A DNA stretch of 64,000 nt from Microbacterium jejuense (lineage in GTDB: Bacteria > Actinomycetota > Actinomycetes > Actinomycetales > Microbacteriaceae). Below, piece by piece: positions 9,076 through 18,088 of this stretch. The stretch is taken from assembly GCF_019511665.1 (NCBI RefSeq), contig NZ_JAEUAW010000004.1, forward strand, positions 124,001 to 188,000, written 5' to 3'. Both the position numbers and the translations under genes were made by a program. The first letter of the stretch is position 1, and each line of letters starts with the position of its first letter. The notes below the pieces were generated by a model that saw only the letters and a list, made by a program, of their open reading frames with translations, did not search any database and was not told where the DNA came from.

Positions 9076-9881
9076 GACGAGTCCTCCTCGTTCGTGGCGG
9101 TCGATGCGGTCTGGGGCGCGGCGCGCCGTGCGTCGTCGAACGGTCCGCGCAGCAGACGCGACCAGCGGTTGCGTGGCAGATCGGGATGCAGCGCCGCCAG
9201 TCCCGTCGCGTACTTGCTGACGGTGGCGGGGCGGTGGCCGGCACGCCACAGCGCCCGATCGACCTCCGACGGGCGGGCGCCGGACTTCGTCTCGACGATC
9301 GCCACCTCGGGCAGGGCGAAGCCGCTCCCGTCCGGCTCGATCCACTCCAGCGCGGTGTCGACAGTGGCGCGGCCCGAGGCGCCGGGGGCCAGCAGCGTCG
9401 CCCGCCGGTAGCGCGTCATGAGCGTGGCGTCGAGCTCGTCGGCGCGCTCTGACGCGACGCCGATGGTGGCCAACGCGTCGGCGACGTCGTCGCGCGCGTC
9501 GTCCGTCAGCCGGTCGCGGTGCCGCGGGTCGTACTCGCCGCGATCCTTCACGGTCGTGCCGCGTGCTCCGCGGGTCTTGATCTCGAGGTACGACGTGCCG
9601 GTGTCGAGGTAGCTGCGCGTGCGCAGCTTGAACCGGCGTCGGCGCGGCTGCGCGGCCATGCGGAAGCTCAGAAGGTCGGGGGTGTCGAAGTACACGGATT
9701 CGTAGGCGAACTCTCTCGCACCGTCGATCTCGAGCACCCGCGTGCGGGGGTCGATCGCCGCGACGATCGCATCCAGGTCCGCGCGCGGGACGACGTATTT
9801 GCGGTCTACGCGGGTGAGGAGGGATGCCTCGGCCACGAGCTCCTCGAGCATCACCGGGTCGAACCGGCCCAGCGCCGTCAT
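9048..9881 (-). CDS. VTC-domain polyphosphate polymerase-like protein
   Basis: The protein has 277 residues, a single VTC domain (PF09359). The features are RVDRKYVV near residue 24, VYFDTPDLLSFR near 68, the basic run RRRRFKLRTRSY, and YLEIKTRG, which are the strands and basic residues that line the catalytic tunnel of yeast Vtc4. There is no SPX domain or membrane helix. Yeast Vtc4 makes polyphosphate from ATP; whether bacterial members do so, or make another phosphate polymer, is less settled. It overlaps the upstream DUF4956 gene by four bases (ATGA). DUF4956 probably supplies the membrane partner. Confidence 0.85.
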   Translation of the reverse strand: MTALGRFDPVMLEELVAEASLLTRVDRKYVVPRADLDAIVAAIDPRTRVLEIDGAREFAYESVYFDTPDLLSFRMAAQPRRRRFKLRTRSYLDTGTSYLEIKTRGARGTTVKDRGEYDPRHRDRLTDDARDDVADALATIGVASERADELDATLMTRYRRATLLAPGASGRATVDTALEWIEPDGSGFALPEVAIVETKSGARPSEVDRALWRAGHRPATVSKYATGLAALHPDLPRNRWSRLLRGPFDDARRAAPQTASTATNEEDSSCPVTTSAA

Positions 9882-10471
9882 CGTCCGGCCCCCGCGACGG
9901 CGGTGACCGCGCGGGCACCGGGACGCGGCATCCGGTACCGCACATCCACGAGAGTCGTGTCGTTCACGAGGTCGAGCTCGTGCACGGTCGTGGAGCTGAC
10001 CACGCCGCCGAGGCGCGCCTCGAGCTCGGAGCGCAGTTCGTCGTCGTCCGTCACGGCACGATCCAGCCGCACCACCTGGTGTCGCGCGCGAGCGAGGAAC
10101 GCGGGATGATCGGCGGCCCACAGCACGACGAGGATGAGAGCGACGAGGGCGGCCACAGGCCACGGGTCGGCCTGCGGCAGTCCCGTGACGAGTCCGATCG
10201 CGAGCGCGGCGAAGTAGTACGCCACCTCGCGCTGCGTGATCTCGGACGAGCGCAGCCGGATGATCGACAGCACGCCGAACAGGCCGAGCCCCAGGCCCAT
10301 GGCGACCTCGGCGGTGCCCAGCACCGCCGCGACGGCCATGACCCCGACGTTGACCCCGAGGAAGGCGACGACGAGGTCGCGACGGTGATGCCGGCGGTAG
10401 TAGAGGCCGAGGCTTAGGACGAGGGCGGCGGCCAGATCGATGCCGATCAGGATCAGCGCGCTGGTGGTCAT
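9878..10471 (-). CDS. DUF4956 membrane protein
   Basis: The protein has 197 residues. About four N-terminal membrane helices (residues 5-125) contain the family motif GLGLFGVLSIIRLRSSEI. A soluble C-terminal domain follows. Function is unproven. Genes of this family are regularly next to VTC-domain genes, so a membrane channel or anchor for the VTC enzyme is a reasonable guess. It overlaps by four bases with the genes on both sides (start with the glycosyltransferase gene, stop with the VTC gene), so stoichiometric translation is likely. Confidence 0.8.
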   Translation of the reverse strand: MTTSALILIGIDLAAALVLSLGLYYRRHHRRDLVVAFLGVNVGVMAVAAVLGTAEVAMGLGLGLFGVLSIIRLRSSEITQREVAYYFAALAIGLVTGLPQADPWPVAALVALILVVLWAADHPAFLARARHQVVRLDRAVTDDDELRSELEARLGGVVSSTTVHELDLVNDTTLVDVRYRMPRPGARAVTAVAGAGR

Positions 10472-11604
10472 GGGTTCCTCCCGATGGGGTGTTCGTTCGC
10501 ATCCATTCGAGCCGCGGCCGCTATGGGGTCCCTATGACGCGGTTCGGGCCCGGGCCTGAGTTCCGCACGATCCTGCTGGGTGCCGAAGACGAAGCTGCGC
10601 TGCACGCCGTAGCTCGTGACGAACAGCACCGCCTCGGTGACCGCCTTGGCGAGCACGAGCGGCACTCCGTAGCGCGTGAGCGCGTCGAGCCACACGATGT
10701 TCGACGCCAGGAGCGCGACGGCCAGCACCCCGTATCGGGCCAGCTGACGAGGCATCCCTCGCCGCCCCCGGGCGCGGAAGACCATGCGACGGTTCACCGC
10801 GAAGTTGACCGAGGCGCTCACGACACGCGCGCCGACGATCGCCGGCACGAGGGCGCCCGTCACCGCCGTGAGCACGAGCAGCATGACCGTGTCGACCGCG
10901 AACGCGAGCAGCGACGAGCCCGCGAACAGCAGCAGCGGCAGCATGACGCGCAGCGAATCGACGATCGGGCGGAAGTGGCTCGACGCGTTCCCGTCGAGGT
11001 AGACGGTCTCGATCGGCACTTCGCGCGTCGCGATGCCCGCGCGCCGGCAGTGCAGCAGCACGTTCTGCTCGTACGCGAAGCGCTCGCCCGGCCGGTCCCT
11101 CACCCACTCGAGGAACTGTGAGGGGATGCCGCGCAGCCCGGTCTGCGTGTCGCTCAGGCTCCACCCCGCCGCGAGCCGGAAGACGGCGCGTGCCACCGCG
11201 TTGCCTGCACGGGAGCGCAGCGGCACGCGGCCCGAGAAGTCGCGGCATCCGAGCACGAGCGTCGGCGCGCCCTTCGCAGCGTCGGCGCGCAGCTCGTCGG
11301 CCACGCGCAAGATGTCGGCCACGGTGTGCTGCCCGTCGGCGTCGGCGGTCACGACGTCATCTCCGGCGTGCACGTCGAGCACATGGTCGAACCCCGTGCG
11401 CAGAGCGGACGCTTTGCCGCGGTTGACGTCGTGCCGCAGCACCGTCGCGCCGAGGCCCTCGGCCATCGCGAACACGGGCGCGAAGGCCGGACCACTCCCG
11501 TCGTCCACCACGACCACCTCGACGTCGGGATCGGCGGCGAGCAGGCGCGCGACCAGCCCGGCCAGCCGTGGCCCGGGCTCGTAGGCGGGGATGAGCACGA
11601 TCAC
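10468..11604 (-). CDS. Bifunctional GT2 glycosyltransferase / GtrA membrane protein
   Basis: The protein has 378 residues. Residues 1-215 form a GT-A domain of family 2: VVVDDGSG near 32, then TADADGQH, the DxD-type metal site, near 90. Residues about 225-345 are a GtrA domain with four membrane helices, the fold that moves lipid-linked sugars across the membrane. The fusion suggests it makes and flips a polyprenyl-phosphate sugar. It is separated by three bases from the upstream phosphodiester glycosidase gene and overlaps the DUF4956 gene by four. The polymer it serves is unknown. Confidence 0.87.
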   Translation of the reverse strand: MIVLIPAYEPGPRLAGLVARLLAADPDVEVVVVDDGSGPAFAPVFAMAEGLGATVLRHDVNRGKASALRTGFDHVLDVHAGDDVVTADADGQHTVADILRVADELRADAAKGAPTLVLGCRDFSGRVPLRSRAGNAVARAVFRLAAGWSLSDTQTGLRGIPSQFLEWVRDRPGERFAYEQNVLLHCRRAGIATREVPIETVYLDGNASSHFRPIVDSLRVMLPLLLFAGSSLLAFAVDTVMLLVLTAVTGALVPAIVGARVVSASVNFAVNRRMVFRARGRRGMPRQLARYGVLAVALLASNIVWLDALTRYGVPLVLAKAVTEAVLFVTSYGVQRSFVFGTQQDRAELRPGPEPRHRDPIAAAARMDANEHPIGRNP

Positions 11605-11607
11605 GGC

Positions 11608-12600
11608 TCACCCCTCCGCCGACGCGTCGGCGATGTAGAGGATGTCGCTCGTGCCGCGCTCGCCGCCGTTGGACGGCTGGTTGACCACCTCGCCGTTGAA
11701 GTACATGGTCGAAGACCCGCCGCCGTCGAGGTTGTACGCCGTGGTGGCGCCGAGGTCGATCATGATGTCGGCGAGCTCGGTGAGCGTGACGCCGGCGCTG
11801 TAGCCCGACTGCCGCCCGTCGACGACGACGAACACGAGGTGGTTCTCGTCGATCACTCCCACGGCGGTGCGGGGCTGGTCGCCCTGGATCGAGTGGTTGC
11901 CGAAGTTGGTGTCGACCTCGACGTCTTCGATGCCGTCGACGACAGAGCCCTCCTCGACGATCGCAGGGCCGAAGCTCAGCGTGTTCCAGGCGCCGTCGGC
12001 GAGGAGCTCGTCGGCCGTCGTGGTGGTCTCGTCGTACACCGCGACGCGGCCATCGGTGTAGAACACCAGCCCCTGCCGCGCCGGCTCGTCACGGAAGACG
12101 ACGCCGTTGCGGATGACGATGCCGGTGTCGCGGAAGCCGTAGTAGTCGCCGTTGATGGCGAAGATCGCGTTGTTGTCGGCCGCGATGGCGCTCGTGGTCT
12201 CGGTGATGTTCTCGCCGAACTGGTCCTTCGCGAAAGCGCTGCGCACGGCCGTGGCGTCCGAGAGCGTGACGTCGGCGACGTAGTACGTCACGGTGTCGGA
12301 GCCCGATCCCTCGGTGACCGTCGAGATCGTGATCGACGTCGAGCCGTCGGAGTAGGACGTATCGGTGACGGTGGTCGCGGCATCCGTCGCTCCGTCCGTC
12401 TCGGCGTCGTCGGTCGTCGACGGATCGGCGGACGTCGTGGAGTTCTGCGCCTCGTACTCCGACACGTCGGCGATCTCGACATGCTCGATCAGGAAGCGGT
12501 CGGCCGCCCACACCGCCCCGCCGCCCGCGCTCAGCGCGACAACGAGACCCGAGGCGATGACGATGTTGCGGGTGCGCCGCTTCTTGTGCGAAGTGTCCAT
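11608..12600 (-). CDS. Phosphodiester glycosidase (NAGPA) domain exported protein
   Basis: The protein has 330 residues. A membrane anchor or signal segment lies at residues 12-33 and a Ser/Thr-rich stalk at 50-95. The C-terminal half has AINGDYYGFRDTG, TAVGVIDENHLVFVVVDGR and YNLDGGGSSTMYF, the signature of the NAGPA family (PF09992), which cleaves sugar phosphodiesters. It is the first gene of the five-gene operon and so sets its promoter, somewhere in 12601-12759. An outer-surface enzyme that trims sugar-phosphate links in a wall polymer is inferred; the substrate is not known. Confidence 0.85.
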   Translation of the reverse strand: MDTSHKKRRTRNIVIASGLVVALSAGGGAVWAADRFLIEHVEIADVSEYEAQNSTTSADPSTTDDAETDGATDAATTVTDTSYSDGSTSITISTVTEGSGSDTVTYYVADVTLSDATAVRSAFAKDQFGENITETTSAIAADNNAIFAINGDYYGFRDTGIVIRNGVVFRDEPARQGLVFYTDGRVAVYDETTTTADELLADGAWNTLSFGPAIVEEGSVVDGIEDVEVDTNFGNHSIQGDQPRTAVGVIDENHLVFVVVDGRQSGYSAGVTLTELADIMIDLGATTAYNLDGGGSSTMYFNGEVVNQPSNGGERGTSDILYIADASAEG

Positions 12601-12759
12601 GCTTCATGGGTACGGACCCCGCTTACGACGCGTCTTGCCGTCGCCTATGAGGCCGCTCGGCGAAGAATCCTTATGCGATCAGAAAGTTCGGTGGTTTCTT
12701 AGACCGTGTCGGCTGTCATCCGTGGCGTACGACGGTGGCGGTCTGACATGGTGGCACGC

Positions 12760-14307
12760 ATGACCCGCATTGGCATCGTCGCCGAAGCGCCCGGAGAGAA
12801 CCGGGTGGCCGCGACCCCCACCACCGTTCCGAAACTCATCACCCTGGGCTACGACGTCGTCGTCGAAGCCGGTGCGGGGGCGGCGTCGTCGTTCCCGGAT
12901 GCCGCGTACGCGGCATCCGGAGCCTCCGTGGTCGACGCGGCCGAGGCGTGGGCGTCGCCCGTGGTGCTGAAGGTGAACGCGCCGACGCCGGCGGAGATCG
13001 ACCGGCTTGCCGATGGAGCGACGGTCGTCGCGATGCTGAGCCCGGCGCTGCGGCCGGATCTCGTCGAGGCGCTCGCCACGCGGGGCATCACGGCCGTCGC
13101 CCTCGACGCGGTGCCGCGGATCTCGCGCGCGCAGTCGATGGACGTGCTGAGCTCGATGGCCAACATCGCCGGGTACCGCGCCGTCGTCGAGGCCGCCCAC
13201 GAGTTCGGGCGGTTCTTCACCGGGCAGGTCACGGCGGCGGGCAAGGTGCCGCCCGCGAAGGTGCTCGTGGCGGGAGCGGGCGTGGCGGGGCTGGCGGCGA
13301 TCGGCGCAGCCTCGAGCCTCGGCGCCATCGTGCGCGCGACGGATCCGCGCCCCGAGGTGGCCGACCAGGTCGCGTCGATCGGCGGCCAGTACCTCGAGGT
13401 CGTCGTTGCCGACGAGCACAGGCAGGCGTCGGCCGACGGCTACGCGAAGGCCACGAGCGAGGCGTACGACCGGCGGGCGGCCGAGATCTACTCCGAGCAG
13501 GCCGCCGACGTCGACATCATCATCACGACCGCGCTGATCCCCGGACGGCCCGCGCCGCGACTCATCACCGCCGCCGACGTCGCGCGCATGAAGCCGGGCA
13601 GCGTCATCGTCGACATGGCGGCCGGCCAGGGCGGCAACGTCGAGGGCTCGGTCGCGGGGGAGAGGGTCGTCACCAGTAACGGCGTCGTCATCCTCGGCTA
13701 CACCGATCTCGCGGGCCGGCTGCCGCAGCAGGCGTCACAGCTGTTCGCGACGAACCTCGTCAATCTGCTGAAGCTCCTGACGCCGGGCAAGGACGGCGTG
13801 CTCTCACTCGACTTCGACGACGTCGTTCAGCGTGCCGTCACGGTCGTCCGCGACGGCGCGGTGACGTGGCCGCCGCCGCCCGTCCAGGTGTCAGCGGCGC
13901 AGGCAGCGGCGCCGGCTGTGCCCGCGGAGGCCCCGCCCGCGCGGGCTCCGATGTCGGCCGGTGCGCGCACGGCGCTGGTCGCCGTGGGGATCGCCGCGCT
14001 GTTCGCGGTGTGCGCGTTCGCGCCGCCGCCGCTGCCGCAGCACTTCCTCGTGCTCACGCTCGCGGTGGTCGTCGGCTTCTACGTCATCGGGCACGTCGCG
14101 CACGCGCTGCACACGCCGCTGATGAGCGTCACCAATGCCATCTCGGGCATCATCGTGGTCGGCGCCATGGTGCAGATCACGGCGCCCGACCTGACCGTGC
14201 AGATCCTTGCCGCCGTGGCGGTGCTGCTGGCGAGCATCAACATCTTCGGCGGCTTCGCCGTCACGCGCCGCATGCTCGCGATGTTCCAGAAGGGCGACGC
14301 CCGATGA
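12760..14307 (+). CDS. pntA: NAD(P) transhydrogenase subunit alpha
   Basis: The protein has 515 residues. The N-terminal part matches the NAD(H)-binding dI domain: [16 protein letters not shown] at the start, then a Rossmann turn [15 protein letters not shown] near 175 and [12 protein letters not shown] near 285. The C-terminal 110 residues hold the membrane segments of the alpha subunit, so this is the fused E. coli-type PntA rather than split PntAA/PntAB. With PntB it couples proton entry to hydride transfer from NADH to NADP+, supplying NADPH. ATG at 12760 gives the usual family start; ATG at 12748 is possible. It overlaps pntB by four bases. Confidence 0.93.
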   Translation: MTRIGIVAEAPGENRVAATPTTVPKLITLGYDVVVEAGAGAASSFPDAAYAASGASVVDAAEAWASPVVLKVNAPTPAEIDRLADGATVVAMLSPALRPDLVEALATRGITAVALDAVPRISRAQSMDVLSSMANIAGYRAVVEAAHEFGRFFTGQVTAAGKVPPAKVLVAGAGVAGLAAIGAASSLGAIVRATDPRPEVADQVASIGGQYLEVVVADEHRQASADGYAKATSEAYDRRAAEIYSEQAADVDIIITTALIPGRPAPRLITAADVARMKPGSVIVDMAAGQGGNVEGSVAGERVVTSNGVVILGYTDLAGRLPQQASQLFATNLVNLLKLLTPGKDGVLSLDFDDVVQRAVTVVRDGAVTWPPPPVQVSAAQAAAPAVPAEAPPARAPMSAGARTALVAVGIAALFAVCAFAPPPLPQHFLVLTLAVVVGFYVIGHVAHALHTPLMSVTNAISGIIVVGAMVQITAPDLTVQILAAVAVLLASINIFGGFAVTRRMLAMFQKGDAR

Positions 14308-15725
14308 TCGCCGTCGCAGGTGCCGTCGCGGGAGCGGCCTACGTCGTCGCCGCCCTGCTGTTCATCCTGAGCCTCGCGGGGCTCAGCAAGCACGAGACGA
14401 GCCGCCGCGGCGTGACGTTCGGCATCGTCGGCATGATCATCGCCCTGGTGGCGACGGTGTGGCTCACGGCCGCCGGCGCGTGGGGCACCCCGTCCGGGAC
14501 GACGGGCCTCATCCTTCTCGTGGCGGCCGTGGTCGTCGGCGGGGCGATCGGGCTGTGGCGGGCGCGCGTCGTCGAGATGACGGGGATGCCGGAGCTCATC
14601 GCGCTACTGCACTCCTTCGTCGGTCTCGCCGCGGTGCTGGTGGGCTGGAACGGCGCCCTGTACGACGCCGGGCTCGACGGCGCCCTCGCCGACATCCACC
14701 ATGCCGAGGTGTTCATCGGCGTCTTCATCGGCGGTGTGACGTTCACGGGGTCGATCGTGGCGTTCCTGAAGCTGTCGGCCCGCATCTCGTCGCGGCCGCT
14801 CATGCTTCCGGGCAAGAACGCGCTCAACGTCGGGGCGCTCGTCGTCTTCGTCGCCCTGACCGTCTGGTACGTCCTCACGCCCGAGCTGTGGCTGCTCGTG
14901 CTCGTGACCGTGCTCGCGCTGGCGCTGGGCTGGCACCTGGTCGCCTCCATCGGCGGGGGCGACATGCCCGTCGTCGTCTCGATGCTCAACAGCTACTCGG
15001 GATGGGCGGCGGCCGCAGCCGGGTTCCTGCTGAACAACGACCTGCTGATCGTCACAGGGGCCCTGGTGGGCTCGTCGGGCGCGTACCTGAGCTACATCAT
15101 GTGCAAGGCGATGAACCGCTCGTTCCTGTCGGTCATCGCGGGCGGGTTCGGGATCGAGGCGCCGAAGGGCGGCGACGAGGAGCACGGAGAACATCGCGAG
15201 ATCGACGCGGCCGGTGCCGCGGACCTGCTCGCGGGGGCCGGTTCCGTCGTCATCACCCCCGGCTACGGCATGGCCGTCGCGCAGGCGCAGCACGGTGTCG
15301 CGGACCTCGTGCAGAAGCTGCGCGAACGGGGCGTCGACGTGCGGTTCGGCATCCATCCCGTCGCCGGTCGTCTTCCCGGGCACATGAACGTGCTGCTCGC
15401 CGAGGCGAAGGTCCCCTACGACATCGTCCTCGAGATGGACGAGATCAACGACGACCTCGCGCACACCGACGTCGTGCTCGTCATCGGCGCGAACGACACG
15501 GTCAATCCTGCGGCGGCCGAGGACCCCACCAGTCCGATCGCCGGAATGCCCGTGCTGCGCGTGTGGGAAGCATCGAATGTGATCGTCTTCAAGCGGTCGA
15601 TGGCGTCCGGATATGCCGGCGTCGCCAATCCGCTGTTCTTCCGCGAGAACACGCAGATGCTCTTCGGCGACGCGAAAGACAAAGTCGACGAGATTCTCAT
15701 GCAGCTCTCACGAATTGCCGTGTGA
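14304..15725 (+). CDS. pntB: NAD(P) transhydrogenase subunit beta
   Basis: The protein has 473 residues. The N-terminal half holds about nine membrane helices and [20 protein letters not shown], a strongly conserved PntB segment. The C-terminal dIII domain binds NADP(H): [36 protein letters not shown] and [12 protein letters not shown]. It works with PntA in the plasma membrane. The start ATG overlaps the PntA stop (ATGA). A strong bidirectional hairpin ends the operon right after the stop. Confidence 0.95.
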   Translation: MIAVAGAVAGAAYVVAALLFILSLAGLSKHETSRRGVTFGIVGMIIALVATVWLTAAGAWGTPSGTTGLILLVAAVVVGGAIGLWRARVVEMTGMPELIALLHSFVGLAAVLVGWNGALYDAGLDGALADIHHAEVFIGVFIGGVTFTGSIVAFLKLSARISSRPLMLPGKNALNVGALVVFVALTVWYVLTPELWLLVLVTVLALALGWHLVASIGGGDMPVVVSMLNSYSGWAAAAAGFLLNNDLLIVTGALVGSSGAYLSYIMCKAMNRSFLSVIAGGFGIEAPKGGDEEHGEHREIDAAGAADLLAGAGSVVITPGYGMAVAQAQHGVADLVQKLRERGVDVRFGIHPVAGRLPGHMNVLLAEAKVPYDIVLEMDEINDDLAHTDVVLVIGANDTVNPAAAEDPTSPIAGMPVLRVWEASNVIVFKRSMASGYAGVANPLFFRENTQMLFGDAKDKVDEILMQLSRIAV

Positions 15726-15728
15726 CAG

Positions 15729-15773
15729 CGAAAGGCCCTCACGGTGAGGCTTCATCACCGTGAGGGCCTTTCG
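15729..15773. terminator. Bidirectional terminator between pntB and lsr2
   Basis: A perfect 19-bp stem starts with CGAAAGGCCCTCACGGTGA at 15729-15747 and has a 7-base loop. The arms begin and end in AAAG/CTTT, so it can work in both directions and serves the convergent pntB and lsr2 genes. Confidence 0.88.
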
Positions 15774-15780
15774 ACATCGA

Positions 15781-16131
15781 TCAGTGCGCTGCGTCGTATG
15801 CCTCGAGAATGGATGCCGGAACCCGGCCCCGCTCCGAGACCTTGAAGCCGTTCGCCTTCGCCCATTCACGCACGACGCTGAGGTCGCGCTGACCCGTGCG
15901 GCGGCGGCCGCCGGCAGCGGAGGTGGGAGCGGCCGTGCGGCCGGAGCTCACACGCCGACCGGCTGAGGTGTAGGCCGAGAGGGCGTCGCGCAGGGCGGCC
16001 GCATTCTCGGCGGAGAGGTCGATCTCATAGGCGATGCCGTCGAGCGAGAAAAGAACGGTCTCGCCGTCGCCGACTTCGAGGACGGTGCCGTCGATGTCGT
16101 CGACGAGCTGGTGGATGATTTTTCGGGCCAT
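15781..16131 (-). CDS. lsr2: Lsr2 nucleoid-associated xenogeneic silencer
   Basis: The protein has 116 residues, the usual size. The N-terminal dimerisation part begins MARKIIHQLVDDIDG and contains FSLDGIAYEIDLS. A basic linker with GRRVSSGR and GGRRR leads to the C-terminal DNA-binding domain RDLSVVREWAKANG, then ERGRVPASILEAYDAA, whose RGR hook enters the minor groove of AT-rich DNA. Lsr2 silences acquired AT-rich genes in actinobacteria, so it may act on the island at 1-6700. ATG at 16131 is the family start; a TTG two codons upstream is not. Confidence 0.95.
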   Translation of the reverse strand: MARKIIHQLVDDIDGTVLEVGDGETVLFSLDGIAYEIDLSAENAAALRDALSAYTSAGRRVSSGRTAAPTSAAGGRRRTGQRDLSVVREWAKANGFKVSERGRVPASILEAYDAAH

Positions 16132-16210
16132 GTGCAATCACATTACGCAGGGCAATTGCATGGTGCCAAGAATTTCGCCGCGACGCGCCGACAATAGCCG
16201 CGCATTGGTG

Positions 16211-17134
16211 TCAAGGAAGGATTCCCGCGCGGCGCGCCATGACGACCGCCGCATGGCGGGTCGAGGCATCCAATTTCGCCATCGCAGACTGCAGATACGA
16301 CTTGACCGTGCCCTCTTTGAGGTTCAGTGTCGCGGCGATCTCGGCGTTGGTCGAGCCGAGCGCGGCGCAGGCCAGGACGTCGAGCTCGCGAGGAGACAGG
16401 CGCACGTCGAGTTCGAGCGGCGGCTCGGCGGCGTCGTTCGACAGCGAGGCCAGGCGCTGCTCGAGGCGCCCGAGTCGCGCGCGCACGGCAGGGTCGGCCA
16501 CCAGTGCGGAGATGCTGCGCAGCTCGGCGTAGCTCTCGCGCAGTCCCTCTCGCGTCGCGGCCGGGAGGGCCGCGGGGGTCGCCGCGCCGTGGGTCCTCGA
16601 CAACCGGCGCTGCACCTCTTCGCGGATGCGCAGCTCGCTCGACAGTTCGTCGGCCACGGCGAAGGCGGGACGCGCCACGACGTCGCCGACGGGAGCCTCG
16701 GCCCACGAGCCGCAGTAGATGACCCCGCGCGCACGCCCCGACACCATGATCGGCACGGCGAACAGCGTCGCGATGCCCTCGCCGAGCACTGCCCGGTCGT
16801 AGTCGTGCGTGATGCTGCGGGCGGAGCGGTAGTCGATGGCCAAGCGGGGGCGCTTCTCGATGAGCGCGCGACCGCCCAGGCCGCGGGCCTCCTCGACGAC
16901 GAGGCCCTCCAGGCTGTGGGTGCGTGCGCCATGGATCGAGGTGACGTGGATCGCGCCGTCGAGCACGAGACCGCCGAAGGCGACGGGGAACCGCGTGCGT
17001 CGTACGAGCTCGGCGACCGCGTGGTCGAGGGCCTGCGCATCGCTCAGGTCGTCGTCGGGTGCGCCGAAGGCAGCACCGACCCCCGCTCGAGCGCGGTCAG
17101 GGCCCGGTGCCTGGTGTGGGAGGGACGCGCCCAC
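16211..17134 (-). CDS. GAF-domain LuxR-type transcriptional regulator
   Basis: The protein has 307 residues. The N-terminal 170 residues look like a GAF sensor domain (FGGLVLDGAIHVTS, LFAVPIMVSGRARGVIYCG). A coiled region links it to a C-terminal LuxR helix-turn-helix: LSPRELDVLACAALG, TNAEIAATLNLKEGTVKSYL. It lacks a phosphoacceptor receiver domain, so the signal is probably a ligand or redox state. The start is GTG at 17134. There is no obvious target nearby; neighbours are lsr2 and an alkyltransferase-like gene. The ligand and regulon are unknown. Confidence 0.82.
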   Translation of the reverse strand: MGASLPHQAPGPDRARAGVGAAFGAPDDDLSDAQALDHAVAELVRRTRFPVAFGGLVLDGAIHVTSIHGARTHSLEGLVVEEARGLGGRALIEKRPRLAIDYRSARSITHDYDRAVLGEGIATLFAVPIMVSGRARGVIYCGSWAEAPVGDVVARPAFAVADELSSELRIREEVQRRLSRTHGAATPAALPAATREGLRESYAELRSISALVADPAVRARLGRLEQRLASLSNDAAEPPLELDVRLSPRELDVLACAALGSTNAEIAATLNLKEGTVKSYLQSAMAKLDASTRHAAVVMARRAGILP

Positions 17135-17267
17135 GACTACCTACTTCCGGGGTGACGGCGTCCTCGCCGCCGTCTTCGTCGCGTCGACATTACCACCGGG
17201 CGTGCGACGCGAACCCGGGGGAGGGCGGGGCCCGGACGCTCGCCTCGGGCCCCGCCGCGCGGGCGGC

Positions 17268-17903
17268 CTACACGCCCGCGGTCTGTGCGTCTCGCGCGGC
17301 TTGCGGCGCGGGCGGGATGCTCCGTCCCCTTCCTGGCTCGGCACCGGTGCTCGGTTCGCGTTCGAGGTCGAGCAGGAAGCGCTTGATGTCGGGCCGGCCG
17401 CCGTACTCGCCGATCGAGCCGTCGGCACGCACGACGCGGTGCACCGGGACGACGATCGAGAACGGGGTGGCGGCGCACGCGGTGCCCACCGCTCGAGCGG
17501 CGCGGGGGGTGCCGGCCGCGATGGCCACTTCGCCGTAGCCCGCGGTCTCGCCATAGGGGATGTCGCACACCGCCTCCAGCGCGGCTCGCGTGAAGCCGCG
17601 CACGAGTCTCCAGTCCAGCGGGAGGTCGAAGTGCGTGCGGGCGCCGTCGAAGTACTCGTCGAGCTGGGCGGCGGCCACCTCGAACGGGTCCGCCTCGGCG
17701 CTCGGCGAAGCGGTGCCCGCGGCATCCCCCTCATCGTCGGGGACGGGCGCGGCGTGGAGCCGCAGCGAGACGCGCTCGATCTCGCTGTCGAGTGGGCCGT
17801 CGAAGGGATGCAGCGTCACGATACCGTCCTCGGTGACGACGATGAGGATGTCGCCGACGGGCGACGGGTGGACGCGGTAGCGGGGCGGATCCGTCGTGGT
17901 CAT
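17268..17903 (-). CDS. MGMT/ATL-family protein lacking the catalytic cysteine
   Basis: The protein has 211 residues. The DNA-binding and active-site domain of O6-alkylguanine-DNA alkyltransferases is clear: IPYGETAGYGEVA near 115-127, then the arginine-finger region RAARAVG at 134-140. The active-site motif, PCHRV in true alkyltransferases, reads PVHRV at 153-157. The acceptor cysteine is Val154, so self-alkylation repair cannot occur by the known reaction. Alkyltransferase-like (ATL) proteins also lack this Cys (Trp or Ala instead), bind O6-alkylguanine and recruit nucleotide excision repair. An ATL-type role is inferred. The C-terminal tail is Pro/Ala-rich. ATG 17903 lies about 180 bases from the divergent helicase gene. 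Confidence 0.83.
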   Translation of the reverse strand: MTTTDPPRYRVHPSPVGDILIVVTEDGIVTLHPFDGPLDSEIERVSLRLHAAPVPDDEGDAAGTASPSAEADPFEVAAAQLDEYFDGARTHFDLPLDWRLVRGFTRAALEAVCDIPYGETAGYGEVAIAAGTPRAARAVGTACAATPFSIVVPVHRVVRADGSIGEYGGRPDIKRFLLDLEREPSTGAEPGRGRSIPPAPQAARDAQTAGV

Positions 17904-18072
17904 GCGACCATCCTGACGCGGGGCGATGACGTTCCGGACAGCGGGATCGCGGAATGTGGGAAGCCGGCGCTCGCCCCGGTCGAACCGTGGCCTGGGGAGG
18001 AGAGGACGCCGGCCCGGCCGCCCAATACCGCGAAACTCAGGTCCATTGCAAGTACCCCGTGCATGCTCCGTT

Positions 18073-18088
18073 TAGGGTGGCTCGTGTG
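18073..18088 (+). promoter_or_regulatory. Candidate -10 element for a leaderless start
   Basis: TAGGGT at 18073-18078 lies seven bases before GTG 18086, the spacing seen for leaderless genes. No good -35 is visible, and no Shine-Dalgarno precedes this GTG. Confidence 0.5.

Noticed and set aside
17268-17903. Functional O6-methylguanine methyltransferase
   Set aside because: The acceptor cysteine is Val154 in PVHRV, so the known suicide reaction is impossible.
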